From: Hyphomonas sp.
GTDB lineage: Bacteria; Pseudomonadota; Alphaproteobacteria; Caulobacterales; Hyphomonadaceae
Direction of reading: 5' to 3'
NCBI GenBank assembly: GCA_002700305.1
Contig: PACZ01000037.1
Coordinates: 1 to 61,875 of the forward strand
Length of the DNA stretch: 61,875 bases
Position numbers and translations under genes: made by a program. The notes beneath the pieces are model-generated. The model saw only the letters and a program-made list of their open reading frames with translations. It had not been told where the DNA came from and did no database searches. How positions within the stretch are numbered: the first letter of the stretch is position 1; the number at the start of each line of letters is the position of its first letter. This document shows positions 40,204-48,178 of this stretch, piece by piece.

Positions 40204-40794
40204 ATGACAGACCGCACCGATTTCTTCTCTCAGGCCTATTACACGATCGCCCGCGCCATTGCCGAGGCGGGCGTGAATGTGGACCTGTTCAAGACGCCTG
40301 AGACGATTGCGCAATCGGTGAACCGGCGCGTGCGGGCGGAGCTGAAGCGCCTTGCCGTTCTGCTCCGCCGTCTGATCTTTCTGGAAGCATTGTGGTTGGA
40401 GCTCGCGCCGCTGACGCCCCGCGTCGGCAGCAATTATTACGAGCCCAGGAAGGAAGATGCAGAGTATCGCTACGTCTTCACCATGGTGCCTGCGCCATCG
40501 CGCCCATGCCCGCACTTCCTGAAAGGACCGGTGACGGTGCCGGGTCGCGGCCCTGTCCCCGCCGCCCCGCTGATCGCGCGGTGGCAGGCCATGCTGGACA
40601 CCCTCAAACATCACAAGCGCCGGGCGAAATGCCTGGCCCGTACGATCCATCGCTGGCAGGCCGCCGGCGAAGCCCGGCCGCATGTGCCGCCTATTCCGCG
40701 CAGCCACCGCATGCCGGCTGCGCTCGCCCTCGTCTCGGGTGGGCTCACCGTGCAGCTGATCGGCGCGCTGAAACGCTGGCCGGATTCGAGCTGA
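40204..40794 (+). CDS. Conserved-looking hypothetical protein
   Basis: Protein of 196 residues, strongly basic, with an amphipathic helical N-terminal half (AEAGVNVDLFKTPETIAQSVNRRVRAEL) and a C-terminal region rich in Arg, His and Pro (HHKRRAKCLARTIHRW). It has neither a signal peptide nor a recognised domain. The ATG chosen is the first with a suitable frame and typical codon use; the open frame extends 36 codons upstream through the flanking repeat. It lies in a pocket of accessory DNA. The 220 bases after it contain no gene. Confidence 0.6.
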   Translation: MTDRTDFFSQAYYTIARAIAEAGVNVDLFKTPETIAQSVNRRVRAELKRLAVLLRRLIFLEALWLELAPLTPRVGSNYYEPRKEDAEYRYVFTMVPAPSRPCPHFLKGPVTVPGRGPVPAAPLIARWQAMLDTLKHHKRRAKCLARTIHRWQAAGEARPHVPPIPRSHRMPAALALVSGGLTVQLIGALKRWPDSS

Positions 40795-41016
40795 ACTCAC
40801 GCACAATCAGGACTTTTGCCGGAGCGCGGACGCGTTTCCGGGCGGACGTGCTGGGGCGCCCGCGCCCGTGCTTCGACTTTGCTCAGCCATCACGAACTGG
40901 CTCCCGGACATTTGCTGCGCAAATTCCGGGATGACACCGGAAAGACGGCGCCGCGAATGGTCAAGCGTTCCGAACCGTTTTAGACAGGGCAGGATCATCG
41001 GAGTGACAGGATTCCC

Positions 41017-41949
41017 ATGCGCCCATGGATTGAGAAACTTCCCCTGCCGGCCTGGCTGAAGGTCTGGGCCGTTGAGCCGGTCTGGGGCGCCATCATGCGT
41101 CTGTCGAAGCCGGAGGTCCGCATCGTCACGGGCGGCATCAGTTTCTATGCCCTGTTCTCGATTTTTCCGATCATCTATCTGACGCTCAGCCTGTTGTTCG
41201 CCTTCATGCCGCTGGAGTTTTCGCAGCGCCTTGCGGCAACCGTGGACGATGTGCTTGTGTCTGCTGTCGCGCCGCTCTCACAGGCAGATCTGGAAACCAT
41301 CCGGCAGGTCACGCCGCAGGGGGTCACCCTGCGCGCGCTCGTGGCGGTCATCATCGTTCTGTATACGGCAAGCTCTGGCGCGAAAGCGGCGATCACCGGC
41401 ATCCGCATGGTGACCGGGTCTGAGCGGCGCACGCGTATCATCCGCTTTCAGGGCGTGTCGATCCTGATGACGGCGCTGCTGATCCTGGCGGTCTGGCTGC
41501 TCGGCGCGCTGCAGCTGATCCTGTCCTTCATCACCGAGAAGCAGGGCTTTATCGCCTATGACCTTGCCGTGCACATCAGCAATCTTGCTTCGCGGCTCTG
41601 GCTCGGCAAATGGATCGCGTGCTTTGCCATCTTCTACATGATCCTCGCCGTCGCCCTGCACGGGCGGCTCAAAGGACACCGGGCGAAAGCAGCCGGCGCG
41701 GCGGCCGGGGCGCTCAGCTGGGTGATCGCGACCTGGGGCTTTCACCTCTATCTGAAGTTCACGGCGCTCGACAATTTCTATGGCGCGCTGGCGTCTGTCA
41801 TCCTCGGCTTTATCTGGCTGGCGACGTCTGTGTCATCGCTCCTCTTCGGCGCGGCCCTGACCGCCGAATGGGCCGCCCGCCAGGCAGAGCCGGAACTGAT
41901 TGACGAAGATGATGAGGACGACGACATCGTCGTGCGCGGGGAAGGCTAG
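41017..41949 (+). CDS. YihY/virulence factor BrkB family membrane protein
   Basis: Inner-membrane protein of 310 residues with six predicted helices. The family wording is clear: GGISFYALFSIFPIIYLTLSLL near residue 40 and the later ALDNFYGALASVILGFIWLATSVSSLLFGAALTAEW. The C-terminal tail is very acidic (ELIDEDDEDDD). Old annotations as RNase BN are not supported; the role is unknown, possibly transport. It is convergent with the amidase gene with a four-base overlap at the ends. Confidence 0.9.
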   Translation: MRPWIEKLPLPAWLKVWAVEPVWGAIMRLSKPEVRIVTGGISFYALFSIFPIIYLTLSLLFAFMPLEFSQRLAATVDDVLVSAVAPLSQADLETIRQVTPQGVTLRALVAVIIVLYTASSGAKAAITGIRMVTGSERRTRIIRFQGVSILMTALLILAVWLLGALQLILSFITEKQGFIAYDLAVHISNLASRLWLGKWIACFAIFYMILAVALHGRLKGHRAKAAGAAAGALSWVIATWGFHLYLKFTALDNFYGALASVILGFIWLATSVSSLLFGAALTAEWAARQAEPELIDEDDEDDDIVVRGEG

Positions 41950-42701
41950 TCCGCCGTACACAGCGCCTGGATCACGCCGATCTGGCGAAGCGTCGCGATG
42001 TCGGCCGTTCCGCTGATCCGGTCCGGCAGCCAGCGGCGCTGGAAGGCCCGGACGACCGCTTCGGTCAGGTCGTCATAAGTGCCGGATGGGGAGAGGCCAT
42101 AGCCAATGCGTTGCAGCTGTTCCTGCATCTGGCGGACGCTGGCGCTCTGCTCACCGGGGGACAGGCCTTTGCCCGTGACTCTGGGCGTCTCGAGGTCTTC
42201 TATATCCGCCCAGATGCCGATCCCGGTCTGGGCAAGGCGTGCCCACGGGAAGTGTTCGCCGGGGTCCTGCTTGCGCAGGGGCGCGATGTCGGAATGGCCG
42301 ACGATCCGCGATTGCGGAATGTTACGGCCGGCAAGGATCCTGTGGCATAGCTCGATCAGGGTCTGGATCTGAATGTCCGGATACGGCGGCAGCGTGCCGT
42401 CCGCCGCCGGAAAGTCGTGCCCGCCATTGACGATCTCGATCCCGATGGAGCGGGAGTTCAGATCGTCGTCGCCCTGCCAGCTGGAGACCCCGGCATGCCA
42501 GGCCCGGCGATCCTCGGCGACCAGCTGGTCCACCCGCCCGTCCTCCCAGAGGAGGTAATGGGAGGAGACCTTGGCGTCCGGGTTGCGCAGCTGGTCAAAG
42601 GCCGCCTGTCCGGTCTGCATGCCGGTATAGTGCAGCACGATCATGTCCACAGGATGCTTGCGCTCATCATGGTTCGGGCTGGGGGAGAGGGTAATGTCCA
42701 T
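41946..42701 (-). CDS. N-acetylmuramoyl-L-alanine amidase (AmpD type) with peptidoglycan-binding domain
   Basis: Zinc amidase of 251 residues that cleaves the lactyl-amide bond between muramic acid and L-Ala. Amidase_2 motifs are present: His24 in VLHYTG, the central NSRSIGIEIVNGGHDFP, and the C-terminal HSDIAPLRKQDPGEHFPW with the second His and Asp of the metal site. A small peptidoglycan-binding-1-type domain follows (about 185-245, QMQEQLQRIGYGLSPSGTYD). No signal peptide is visible, so a cytosolic AmpD-like recycling role is likely. Its first base overlaps the stop of the EamA gene, hence one operon. Confidence 0.9.
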   Translation of the reverse strand: MDITLSPSPNHDERKHPVDMIVLHYTGMQTGQAAFDQLRNPDAKVSSHYLLWEDGRVDQLVAEDRRAWHAGVSSWQGDDDLNSRSIGIEIVNGGHDFPAADGTLPPYPDIQIQTLIELCHRILAGRNIPQSRIVGHSDIAPLRKQDPGEHFPWARLAQTGIGIWADIEDLETPRVTGKGLSPGEQSASVRQMQEQLQRIGYGLSPSGTYDDLTEAVVRAFQRRWLPDRISGTADIATLRQIGVIQALCTAD

Positions 42702-43603
42702 CAGCTGTCTCCGGCGCCGGCTTTGCGGCCAAGGGCGGCTTCCGGCAGGCGGGTATTCTGGCGCACGGCGATCATGAACACGCCGGCGAGCGCGATGATG
42801 GCGCCCATGAGCAGCCTTGGCGAGACCGGCTCGTTCAGCAGGGCCACACCGAACACGACGCCCCAGATCGGCGTCATCAGGGTCAGCGGAGACAGCATGG
42901 AGACATCATACTTCTTGATCAGCGTGTAGAAAGCGCCATGCCCGAAGATCGAGACGCCCGCGATGGCAAACAGGCTGGCCAGCCAGACCTGCCAGCCGCC
43001 TTGAATATAGGCGTCCACCTGGCCGCGTTCCCAGAGAAAGGACACGGCAAACAGCGGGGCAAAGCTGAACAGGCCGACCCAGGCCTGAACCTGAAGGCCG
43101 GTCAGCGGGGGCATCTTCTTCATCAGGATGCCCCCGAAAGATCCGATGAAGGCCGACCCGACAACGAACATCAGGCCGACAGAAATCTGGAAGCTCGACG
43201 GATCGAATGCGATCAGCACCACACCGGCAAAGGACATCATGATGCCCAGCCCCCGGCGCCAGCCGATCGTCTCGCCGAGGAAGGCCATGCTCATCAGCGT
43301 GGAGATCGGCACACCGAGCTGTCCCGTAACCGCAACTGCCGAGGCTTCGGCCGATTGCAGGCCGAGGAACAGCAGGGCGAAGTTCAGCGATCCGATCATG
43401 ATGGAGATCAGAAGCAGGGTGAACAGTTTGTCCGGTACCGGCCGGAGGAACGGGATCAGGAAAAGGGCGACACCGGCAAAGCGGACGGCGGCAAAGAACA
43501 GGGGCGGCACCTGCATGTCCGCCACAACCCACCGCGTCAGCACGATATTGAGGCCCCAGACGAGGCAGACACCGAACAGGAGAAGAAAATCGCGGAAATT
43601 CAT
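42701..43603 (-). CDS. EamA/DMT-superfamily transporter
   Basis: Integral membrane protein of 300 residues with ten hydrophobic helices in two EamA halves; GVCLVWGLNIVLTRWVVADM in helix 1 and SPLTLMTPIWGVVFGVALLNEPVSP near the end are typical. Such carriers export amino acids, metabolites or drugs; the substrate is unknown. The stop overlaps the start of the amidase gene by one base. No regulator is adjacent. Confidence 0.88.
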   Translation of the reverse strand: MNFRDFLLLFGVCLVWGLNIVLTRWVVADMQVPPLFFAAVRFAGVALFLIPFLRPVPDKLFTLLLISIMIGSLNFALLFLGLQSAEASAVAVTGQLGVPISTLMSMAFLGETIGWRRGLGIMMSFAGVVLIAFDPSSFQISVGLMFVVGSAFIGSFGGILMKKMPPLTGLQVQAWVGLFSFAPLFAVSFLWERGQVDAYIQGGWQVWLASLFAIAGVSIFGHGAFYTLIKKYDVSMLSPLTLMTPIWGVVFGVALLNEPVSPRLLMGAIIALAGVFMIAVRQNTRLPEAALGRKAGAGDS

Positions 43604-43760
43604 GTTTGCCCCGTATCAGGCTTTTCCCGATTTGGGCAGACTTTGTAAGCCCCTTCCTGTGGGGGAACCGGGAGCCAGTTTCATGCGTACACTTGTGGCC
43701 GCATTCAGGCTGGGTTTAAGTTAACCTGTATAAGGGTGAGCGGTTGAGCTGCCGGCACAT

Positions 43761-43783
43761 GGCGGCCTTTTGGGAGTAGGTGG
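43761..43783 (+). repeat. Shared upstream element, copy 1
   Basis: GGCGGCCTTTTGGGAGTAGG plus TGG abuts the ATG of the next gene and contains its ribosome site GGGAG. A near-identical copy, with one extra T and one T-to-C change, lies at 58966-58989. Confidence 0.5.
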
Positions 43784-44491
43784 ATGTCTCTGATCTGGTG
43801 GATTCTGCCAGCAATTTCAGGTGTTATCGGGCTGATGCTGTTGTTTGCCGGGTTCGGCAAACTGGCCAGCCTGAAGCCCGTGAGCGGCGGAGGCCGGCTG
43901 ATTTTCGGCGTCGGCTTCCTCGGTCTTACCGGAATTGTGGCGCTGTCGGGCTTGAACCTGCAGACTTATAAACGCCTGACGCTGGAGCGGGATGCGGCGC
44001 ATATCCGCTTTGACGCCGTCGTCGATCAGCCAAATACCTATCAGGCAACCCTGACCGTGCCGCAGGAGGTCGAGCCGCGCGTTTACACGCTGACAGGCGA
44101 TGAGTTCTCGATGGGCGCCCAGGTGATCAAGTTCAAGCCGCTGGCCAATATGCTGGGCTATGATTCCGTCTACCGGCTGGAATATCTCGAAGGCCGAAAC
44201 TCGAATCGCTACTCTACGGAAGCTGTCACGAAGGCGGAGTCCAATGGCATCCGCCTCTATGCCAATCCGGGGCTGGATGTCCGCAAATTCGCGGCAGAGC
44301 AGGGCGCGCGCTTTGGTCTGGAAGATGCGCAGTATGGCTCTGCCACCTATATGCCAATGGGTGATGGATACGAGTTCGATGTGAATATCACGCAGGACGC
44401 CCTGGTCGCCCGGCCGACCGAGGCGACTCGCCTGTTGATGCAGCGTGCCGCTTATCCCGGCTATCAGCCCGGGGCGGAGACAAAGCCTTGA
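43784..44491 (+). CDS. Membrane protein of unknown function
   Basis: Protein of 235 residues with two N-terminal transmembrane helices (about 4-24 and 35-56), followed by a globular, mostly beta domain predicted to lie outside. The repeated YQATLTVPQEVEPRVYTLTGDEFSMGAQV and SNRYSTEAVTKAESNG show no known signature. A GGGAG site lies inside a sequence element shared with 58966-58989. Its stop overlaps the TTG start of the methyltransferase gene, so the two and the DUF3445 gene are one operon. A role in methylated-amine or membrane chemistry is only a guess. Confidence 0.75.
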   Translation: MSLIWWILPAISGVIGLMLLFAGFGKLASLKPVSGGGRLIFGVGFLGLTGIVALSGLNLQTYKRLTLERDAAHIRFDAVVDQPNTYQATLTVPQEVEPRVYTLTGDEFSMGAQVIKFKPLANMLGYDSVYRLEYLEGRNSNRYSTEAVTKAESNGIRLYANPGLDVRKFAAEQGARFGLEDAQYGSATYMPMGDGYEFDVNITQDALVARPTEATRLLMQRAAYPGYQPGAETKP

Positions 44492-45114
44492 ACCCCTGGG
44501 AAAAATACGTCGTTCCGAATCTCATTTCGTGCGCCTGCGCATCGAAGCCGATGATGAAGCAGCGGGAAAAGGTCATTCCGCACGCGGAAGGCAAGGTTCT
44601 GGAAATCGGGTGCGGTAGCGGCACGAATTTCAGCTATTACGACCCGGAAAAGGTCGAACGGCTTTATGCGCTGGAACCGTCTGAAGGCATGCTGAAAAAG
44701 GCGCACCGCACGGCAGGCGCGCTTGGGATCGGCAGCAGTATCGAATTCCTGGAGAGCGGTGCGGAATCGGTGCCGCTGGAAGATCACTCGATCGATACGG
44801 TCGTCTACACTTTTGTCCTCTGCACGATCCCGGACTGGAAAGGCGCGTTGCAGGAAACCCGCCGCCTTCTGAAACCGGGCGGGAGGATCATCTTTTCCGA
44901 GCACGGGCTTGCGCCGGATGAAGGTGTCGCAAAGTGGCAGCGCCGGGTCGAACCGGTCTGGAAACCGCTCGCAGGGGGGTGCCACCTCACCCGCGATACT
45001 AAGAAGATGCTGGAAGAGGCGGGCTTCGAATTGCAGGACGCCGAAACCATGTATCTGCCGGGCACGCCGAAAATTGCAGGCTTCTGTTCCTGGGGATCCG
45101 CCGTTCCGGTCTGA
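44488..45114 (+). CDS. Class I SAM-dependent methyltransferase
   Basis: Methyltransferase of 208 residues with the SAM-binding glycine loop LEIGCGSGTNF (38-48), the acidic residue at the end of the second strand (ALEPS), and the post-core TRRLLKPGGRIIFSEH. The wording MNPWEKYVVPNLISCAC at the start and HLTRDTKKMLEEAGF late resemble the METTL7/UbiE-like small-molecule branch. It begins with TTG, overlapping the stop of the previous gene; GGCGGAG is a suitable ribosome site. The DUF3445 gene begins one base after its stop, which suggests that both act in one pathway. Confidence 0.87.
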   Translation: MNPWEKYVVPNLISCACASKPMMKQREKVIPHAEGKVLEIGCGSGTNFSYYDPEKVERLYALEPSEGMLKKAHRTAGALGIGSSIEFLESGAESVPLEDHSIDTVVYTFVLCTIPDWKGALQETRRLLKPGGRIIFSEHGLAPDEGVAKWQRRVEPVWKPLAGGCHLTRDTKKMLEEAGFELQDAETMYLPGTPKIAGFCSWGSAVPV

Positions 45115-45115
45115 C

Positions 45116-45934
45116 ATGCGGGAGCCGCCCTATTTGCCATTCCTGTCCGGTCCGGCCAGCCTCGCGCCCGGACTGAAACCCATCGCACCGGAAAACCTGA
45201 TTGCGCCGGATACGGAGGCAGAGGTCTGGTTGCCGGACAAGCGGCGGATCATGCGGGATCGCCGCGCAGAGGTGTTTTTCTCAAACCTGCCGGATGCCCT
45301 TTTGGCCGAAGCCTCGGCGCTGGTGACGGATCACCTTCCGCCATCGGAGGAAGACTGGCCAACCCCGCTTGAGGCGGCCGCTGCCCGCGTCTCTGACGAC
45401 CTCTGCCTGCTTCAGCGGGGCGCGGACGGGCTTTGGCGGCTGGAAGCGGCGAGCCTCGTTGCGCCGACGTTCTGGCGTCTCGCGGACAAGGCCGGTCAGC
45501 CGCTCGGCGGGCTGCACGATCCGGTGCCGGACGCCAATCTCGGCCTCGTCTCGCGGATTGCGCGCATGTTCGATGGTCTGCGGCCGGGGCAGGTTCTGGA
45601 GCGGTTCAACTGGACAGTCCAGGCTGGCGATGCCCGGTTCACGCCTGACGCGGCGCCGCTGAAGGCGCTGGCCGCAGCCACGCCGGACGACTCCGCGCTG
45701 AGCGTCCTTCATCTGCGCGTCGAACGGCAGACGATTTCAAAACTGGCGGGCAGCGGCCTCCTTCTGTTCACGATCCGGATCGCGGTCGATCCTCTGGAAG
45801 CGGCGCTGTCGTCTCCGGAACGGATCGCGGCTTTCCGGGCGGCGTGGGATGGCACAGACCCGGCGCTCGCCGCCTATAAGGGCTGGCCGCATTATGAGCG
45901 GCTGGTACGCGCTGCACTCCGCTGCCTTTCCTGA
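45116..45934 (+). CDS. DUF3445 (heme-dependent oxidative N-demethylase-like) protein
   Basis: Protein of 272 residues of the DUF3445 family, to which heme-dependent N-demethylases of methylated amines belong. Recognisable are EVWLPDKRRIMRDRR near the N-terminus, DDLCLLQRGADGLWRLEAASLVAPTFW in the middle, and VLERFNWTVQAGD then SVLHLRVERQTISKL later. Enzymatic activity is inferred from the family. The start chosen follows the methyltransferase stop by one base; the frame is open further upstream inside that gene. Methyl addition and removal in one operon is noteworthy. Confidence 0.8.
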   Translation: MREPPYLPFLSGPASLAPGLKPIAPENLIAPDTEAEVWLPDKRRIMRDRRAEVFFSNLPDALLAEASALVTDHLPPSEEDWPTPLEAAAARVSDDLCLLQRGADGLWRLEAASLVAPTFWRLADKAGQPLGGLHDPVPDANLGLVSRIARMFDGLRPGQVLERFNWTVQAGDARFTPDAAPLKALAAATPDDSALSVLHLRVERQTISKLAGSGLLLFTIRIAVDPLEAALSSPERIAAFRAAWDGTDPALAAYKGWPHYERLVRAALRCLS

Positions 45935-46012
45935 CATGCCTTTTCTGAGGGAGGCAACCGCGTTATGCCTCAGACGGAATCACACACCCCTGAACGAGAG
46001 ACGGAAGACGCA

Positions 46013-46450
46013 ATGAAGTACTGGCTGATCAAATCCGAACCCGATGCCTGGAGCTGGGACGAACAGGTCGCCAAAGGGGAAGAAGGCGAAGAGTGGAGCG
46101 GTATCCGCAACTATCAGGCCCGGAACTTCATGCGCGAAATGAAGATCGGCGACCGGCTCTTCTTCTATCATTCCAACAAGGGGCTGGAAGTCGTCGGCAT
46201 TGCGGAAGTTTGCAAGGAAAGCACGCCGGATTCGACGACGGATGATCCGCGCTGGGATTGTGTCTGGGTCAAGGCGCTGGCGCCGATGCCGAAGCCCGTG
46301 ACCCTGAAAGATGTGAAGGCCAATCCGAAGCTGAGCGAGATGAGCCTCGTCACCTCCTTCCGCCTGTCCGTCCAGCCGGTGACGGCGGCGGAGTGGAAGG
46401 AAGTCTGCAAGATGGGCGGGATCGATCCGAAGACGCTGAAGCCGGTCTAG
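46013..46450 (+). CDS. EVE domain protein
   Basis: Small cytosolic protein of 145 residues made of a single EVE (PUA-like) domain, which binds modified bases in nucleic acids. The family wording is clear: YWLIKSEPDAWSWDEQV at the start, EWSGIRNYQARNFMREMKIGDRLFFYHSN, then VVGIAEV. It resembles thymocyte nuclear protein 1 of eukaryotes. The ATG used is at the family position; 16 open codons precede it. It overlaps the end of a convergent methyltransferase gene by four bases. Confidence 0.92.
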   Translation: MKYWLIKSEPDAWSWDEQVAKGEEGEEWSGIRNYQARNFMREMKIGDRLFFYHSNKGLEVVGIAEVCKESTPDSTTDDPRWDCVWVKALAPMPKPVTLKDVKANPKLSEMSLVTSFRLSVQPVTAAEWKEVCKMGGIDPKTLKPV

Positions 46451-47181
46451 ACGGGTTTGCGGTAGACGGAGATATGCATCCGGCTGTTGGCGGTGAAGTC
46501 TGATTTGTCCCAGCCGCCCCAGCGGGTTTCAAGATCCATCCCGGCCAGCTGCGCCATCAAATCCGTTTCCTGCGGCCAGGCATAGCGCATCGGCAGCGGT
46601 GTCAGTTTCGTCCCTTCGGATGTGACCCGCAGGACCTGATAGTCGATCCGCTGCGTTGTGGGATCATGCACCGCCGCTTCGAGCGCCAGCGAGCTGAACC
46701 CGACATGCCGGGGTTTCACGCTGCGGTGATCGTGGAACTGTGAGAGGTCCGGCACGAAGGCTTCGATCAGGAACGCCCCGCCGGGCGCAAGCATGCTGGC
46801 CGCATTCCGGAAACAGTTTACCTGCGCGGCCTGGCTGGTGAGATTGTAGAGCGTGTTGAAGATCAGGAAAACGAAGTCGAACATGCCGTCCGCCTTCACC
46901 TCGGACATGTCCCCGATGGTGACCGGGATGCCATGTCCGCCCGGTTTTTGCCGCAGCTTCTCCACCATGAGGGGCGAGGCCTCGATGCCTTCGATCCGGC
47001 AGCCACGTTCGGCCAGCGGCAGGGCGACGCGGCCGGTGCCGATGGCAAGTTCCAGCGTGCGCCCGGGCAGGGCAAATTCCGACAAAAGCTCGATGGCGGC
47101 TTCGGTCGTTCCCGGATTGTGCAGAAGATCGTACTCGTCAGCGTTCAGTTCGCCGAACGTCTCCGGACCATAATTTCTCAT
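46447..47181 (-). CDS. Class I SAM-dependent methyltransferase
   Basis: Methyltransferase of 244 residues: SAM loop LELAIGTGRVALPLA (about 43-57), GIEASPLMVEKL for the second strand, and DFVFLIFNTLYNL for motif IV. A wide C-terminal beta part (LRVTSEGTKLTPLPMRYAWP) is typical of the small-molecule branch. The substrate is unknown. It is convergent with the EVE gene. Confidence 0.87.
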   Translation of the reverse strand: MRNYGPETFGELNADEYDLLHNPGTTEAAIELLSEFALPGRTLELAIGTGRVALPLAERGCRIEGIEASPLMVEKLRQKPGGHGIPVTIGDMSEVKADGMFDFVFLIFNTLYNLTSQAAQVNCFRNAASMLAPGGAFLIEAFVPDLSQFHDHRSVKPRHVGFSSLALEAAVHDPTTQRIDYQVLRVTSEGTKLTPLPMRYAWPQETDLMAQLAGMDLETRWGGWDKSDFTANSRMHISVYRKPV

Positions 47182-47261
47182 GGCCAGATAATATCAGAAG
47201 GCAGATAGATCATCCGTGGTCTGTATCACGGAATGGATTTCGGCGCGAGGTTGTTTTTGGA

Positions 47262-47792
47262 TCAGCCCCGGTTGCCTTCTTCAAAGCTGGCAAGCGTCCA
47301 TTCCGCAAATTGCAGGAGGTTTCCGCCGTTGAACAGGAAGCCGGCGACACCGGCGGCGCGGGCGGCCTGCATGTCGGCTTCCTTGTCGCCGATCATGAAG
47401 CTCAGCTCCCGTTTCACCGGAAAGTCGGACATGGCCTGCAGCAGCATGCCGGGCTTCGGTTTCCGGTCGAAGCTGTCCTTCCGGTAGGCGGGGTTTTCGC
47501 CGGTTTCGTGGAAGGGGCAGTAATAGATGCGGTCGATATGCGCGCCGGCCCTGGCCAGCTCTGCCTGCATCCAGTCATGCAGGGCCTTCATGTCGGCCTC
47601 GGTGTAATAGTTGCGCGCAATGCCGGACTGGTTGGTGACCACGAAGACGAACCAGCCGCGCTTGTTGAAGGCGGCGATCGTCTCGGCGGCGCCGTCCACC
47701 CATTCGAAATCCTCAATGCGGCTGACATAGCCTTTGTCGACGTTGATCACGCCGTCTCGGTCGAGAAAGAGGGCAGGGCGCAGGTCAGCCAT
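47262..47792 (-). CDS. gmhB: HAD-IIIA phosphatase, GmhB-like heptose-bisphosphate phosphatase
   Basis: HAD-family phosphatase of 176 residues resembling GmhB, which removes the 7-phosphate of heptose 1,7-bisphosphate in lipopolysaccharide precursor synthesis. DRDGVIN (11-17) carries the nucleophile, TNQSGIAR and IGDKEADMQAA the other motifs. The zinc loop is incomplete: CPFH is present but the second Cys pair of classic GmhB is replaced (KDSFDRKPKPG), so this may be the zinc-free form or a related histidinol-phosphatase-like enzyme. No other heptose gene is near. The frame extends 25 codons upstream; the start with MADLRPALF fits the family. Confidence 0.7.
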   Translation of the reverse strand: MADLRPALFLDRDGVINVDKGYVSRIEDFEWVDGAAETIAAFNKRGWFVFVVTNQSGIARNYYTEADMKALHDWMQAELARAGAHIDRIYYCPFHETGENPAYRKDSFDRKPKPGMLLQAMSDFPVKRELSFMIGDKEADMQAARAAGVAGFLFNGGNLLQFAEWTLASFEEGNRG

Positions 47793-47905
47793 CAGGCTGG
47801 TCTTTGCCTGCATCCTGTCATGCTGGCAACTGTGTCCCGATACTGCGGGGCTGGACGCCGGGGGCAAGACAGCGTTTGTTGCAGGCCTGCCGGGAGATTG
47901 TGCCG

Positions 47906-48172
47906 ATGTCGGTTGTTGTGACGTTTCTTGTGTCTGTCCTGCTGAGTGCGATGGGCGGGATCTGCGCGGGTCTGGCGGTCGCCCGGCTGGTCCGTGGGAA
48001 CATGACAGGCGGATTGCTGGGCGGCATGACGGGCGCGATGGCGCTGCGCTTTTATCTTTATCCTGCGTCGGAAAGCGCCATGCCGGGCATGGTGCAGGCT
48101 GTCCTGTTGGGCGCGGCTGGCGGGGCCTTGCTGGGCCTGGCGGGCGGACTGATGATGCGGAAGAAAACCTGA
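47906..48172 (+). CDS. Small membrane protein of unknown function
   Basis: Protein of 88 residues with two glycine-rich transmembrane helices (about 5-25 and 62-82) and a GGLLGGMTGAMALRFYLYP link. CGGGAG lies nine bases before the ATG. No family is recognised. It is divergent from the GmhB-like gene and converges on the MFS gene. Confidence 0.65.
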   Translation: MSVVVTFLVSVLLSAMGGICAGLAVARLVRGNMTGGLLGGMTGAMALRFYLYPASESAMPGMVQAVLLGAAGGALLGLAGGLMMRKKT

Positions 48173-48178
48173 CGCTGC

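Noticed and set aside
40868..41059. Short open frame before the YihY gene
   Set aside because: No ribosome site and it runs into the YihY start in another frame; the segment resembles intergenic repeat debris.
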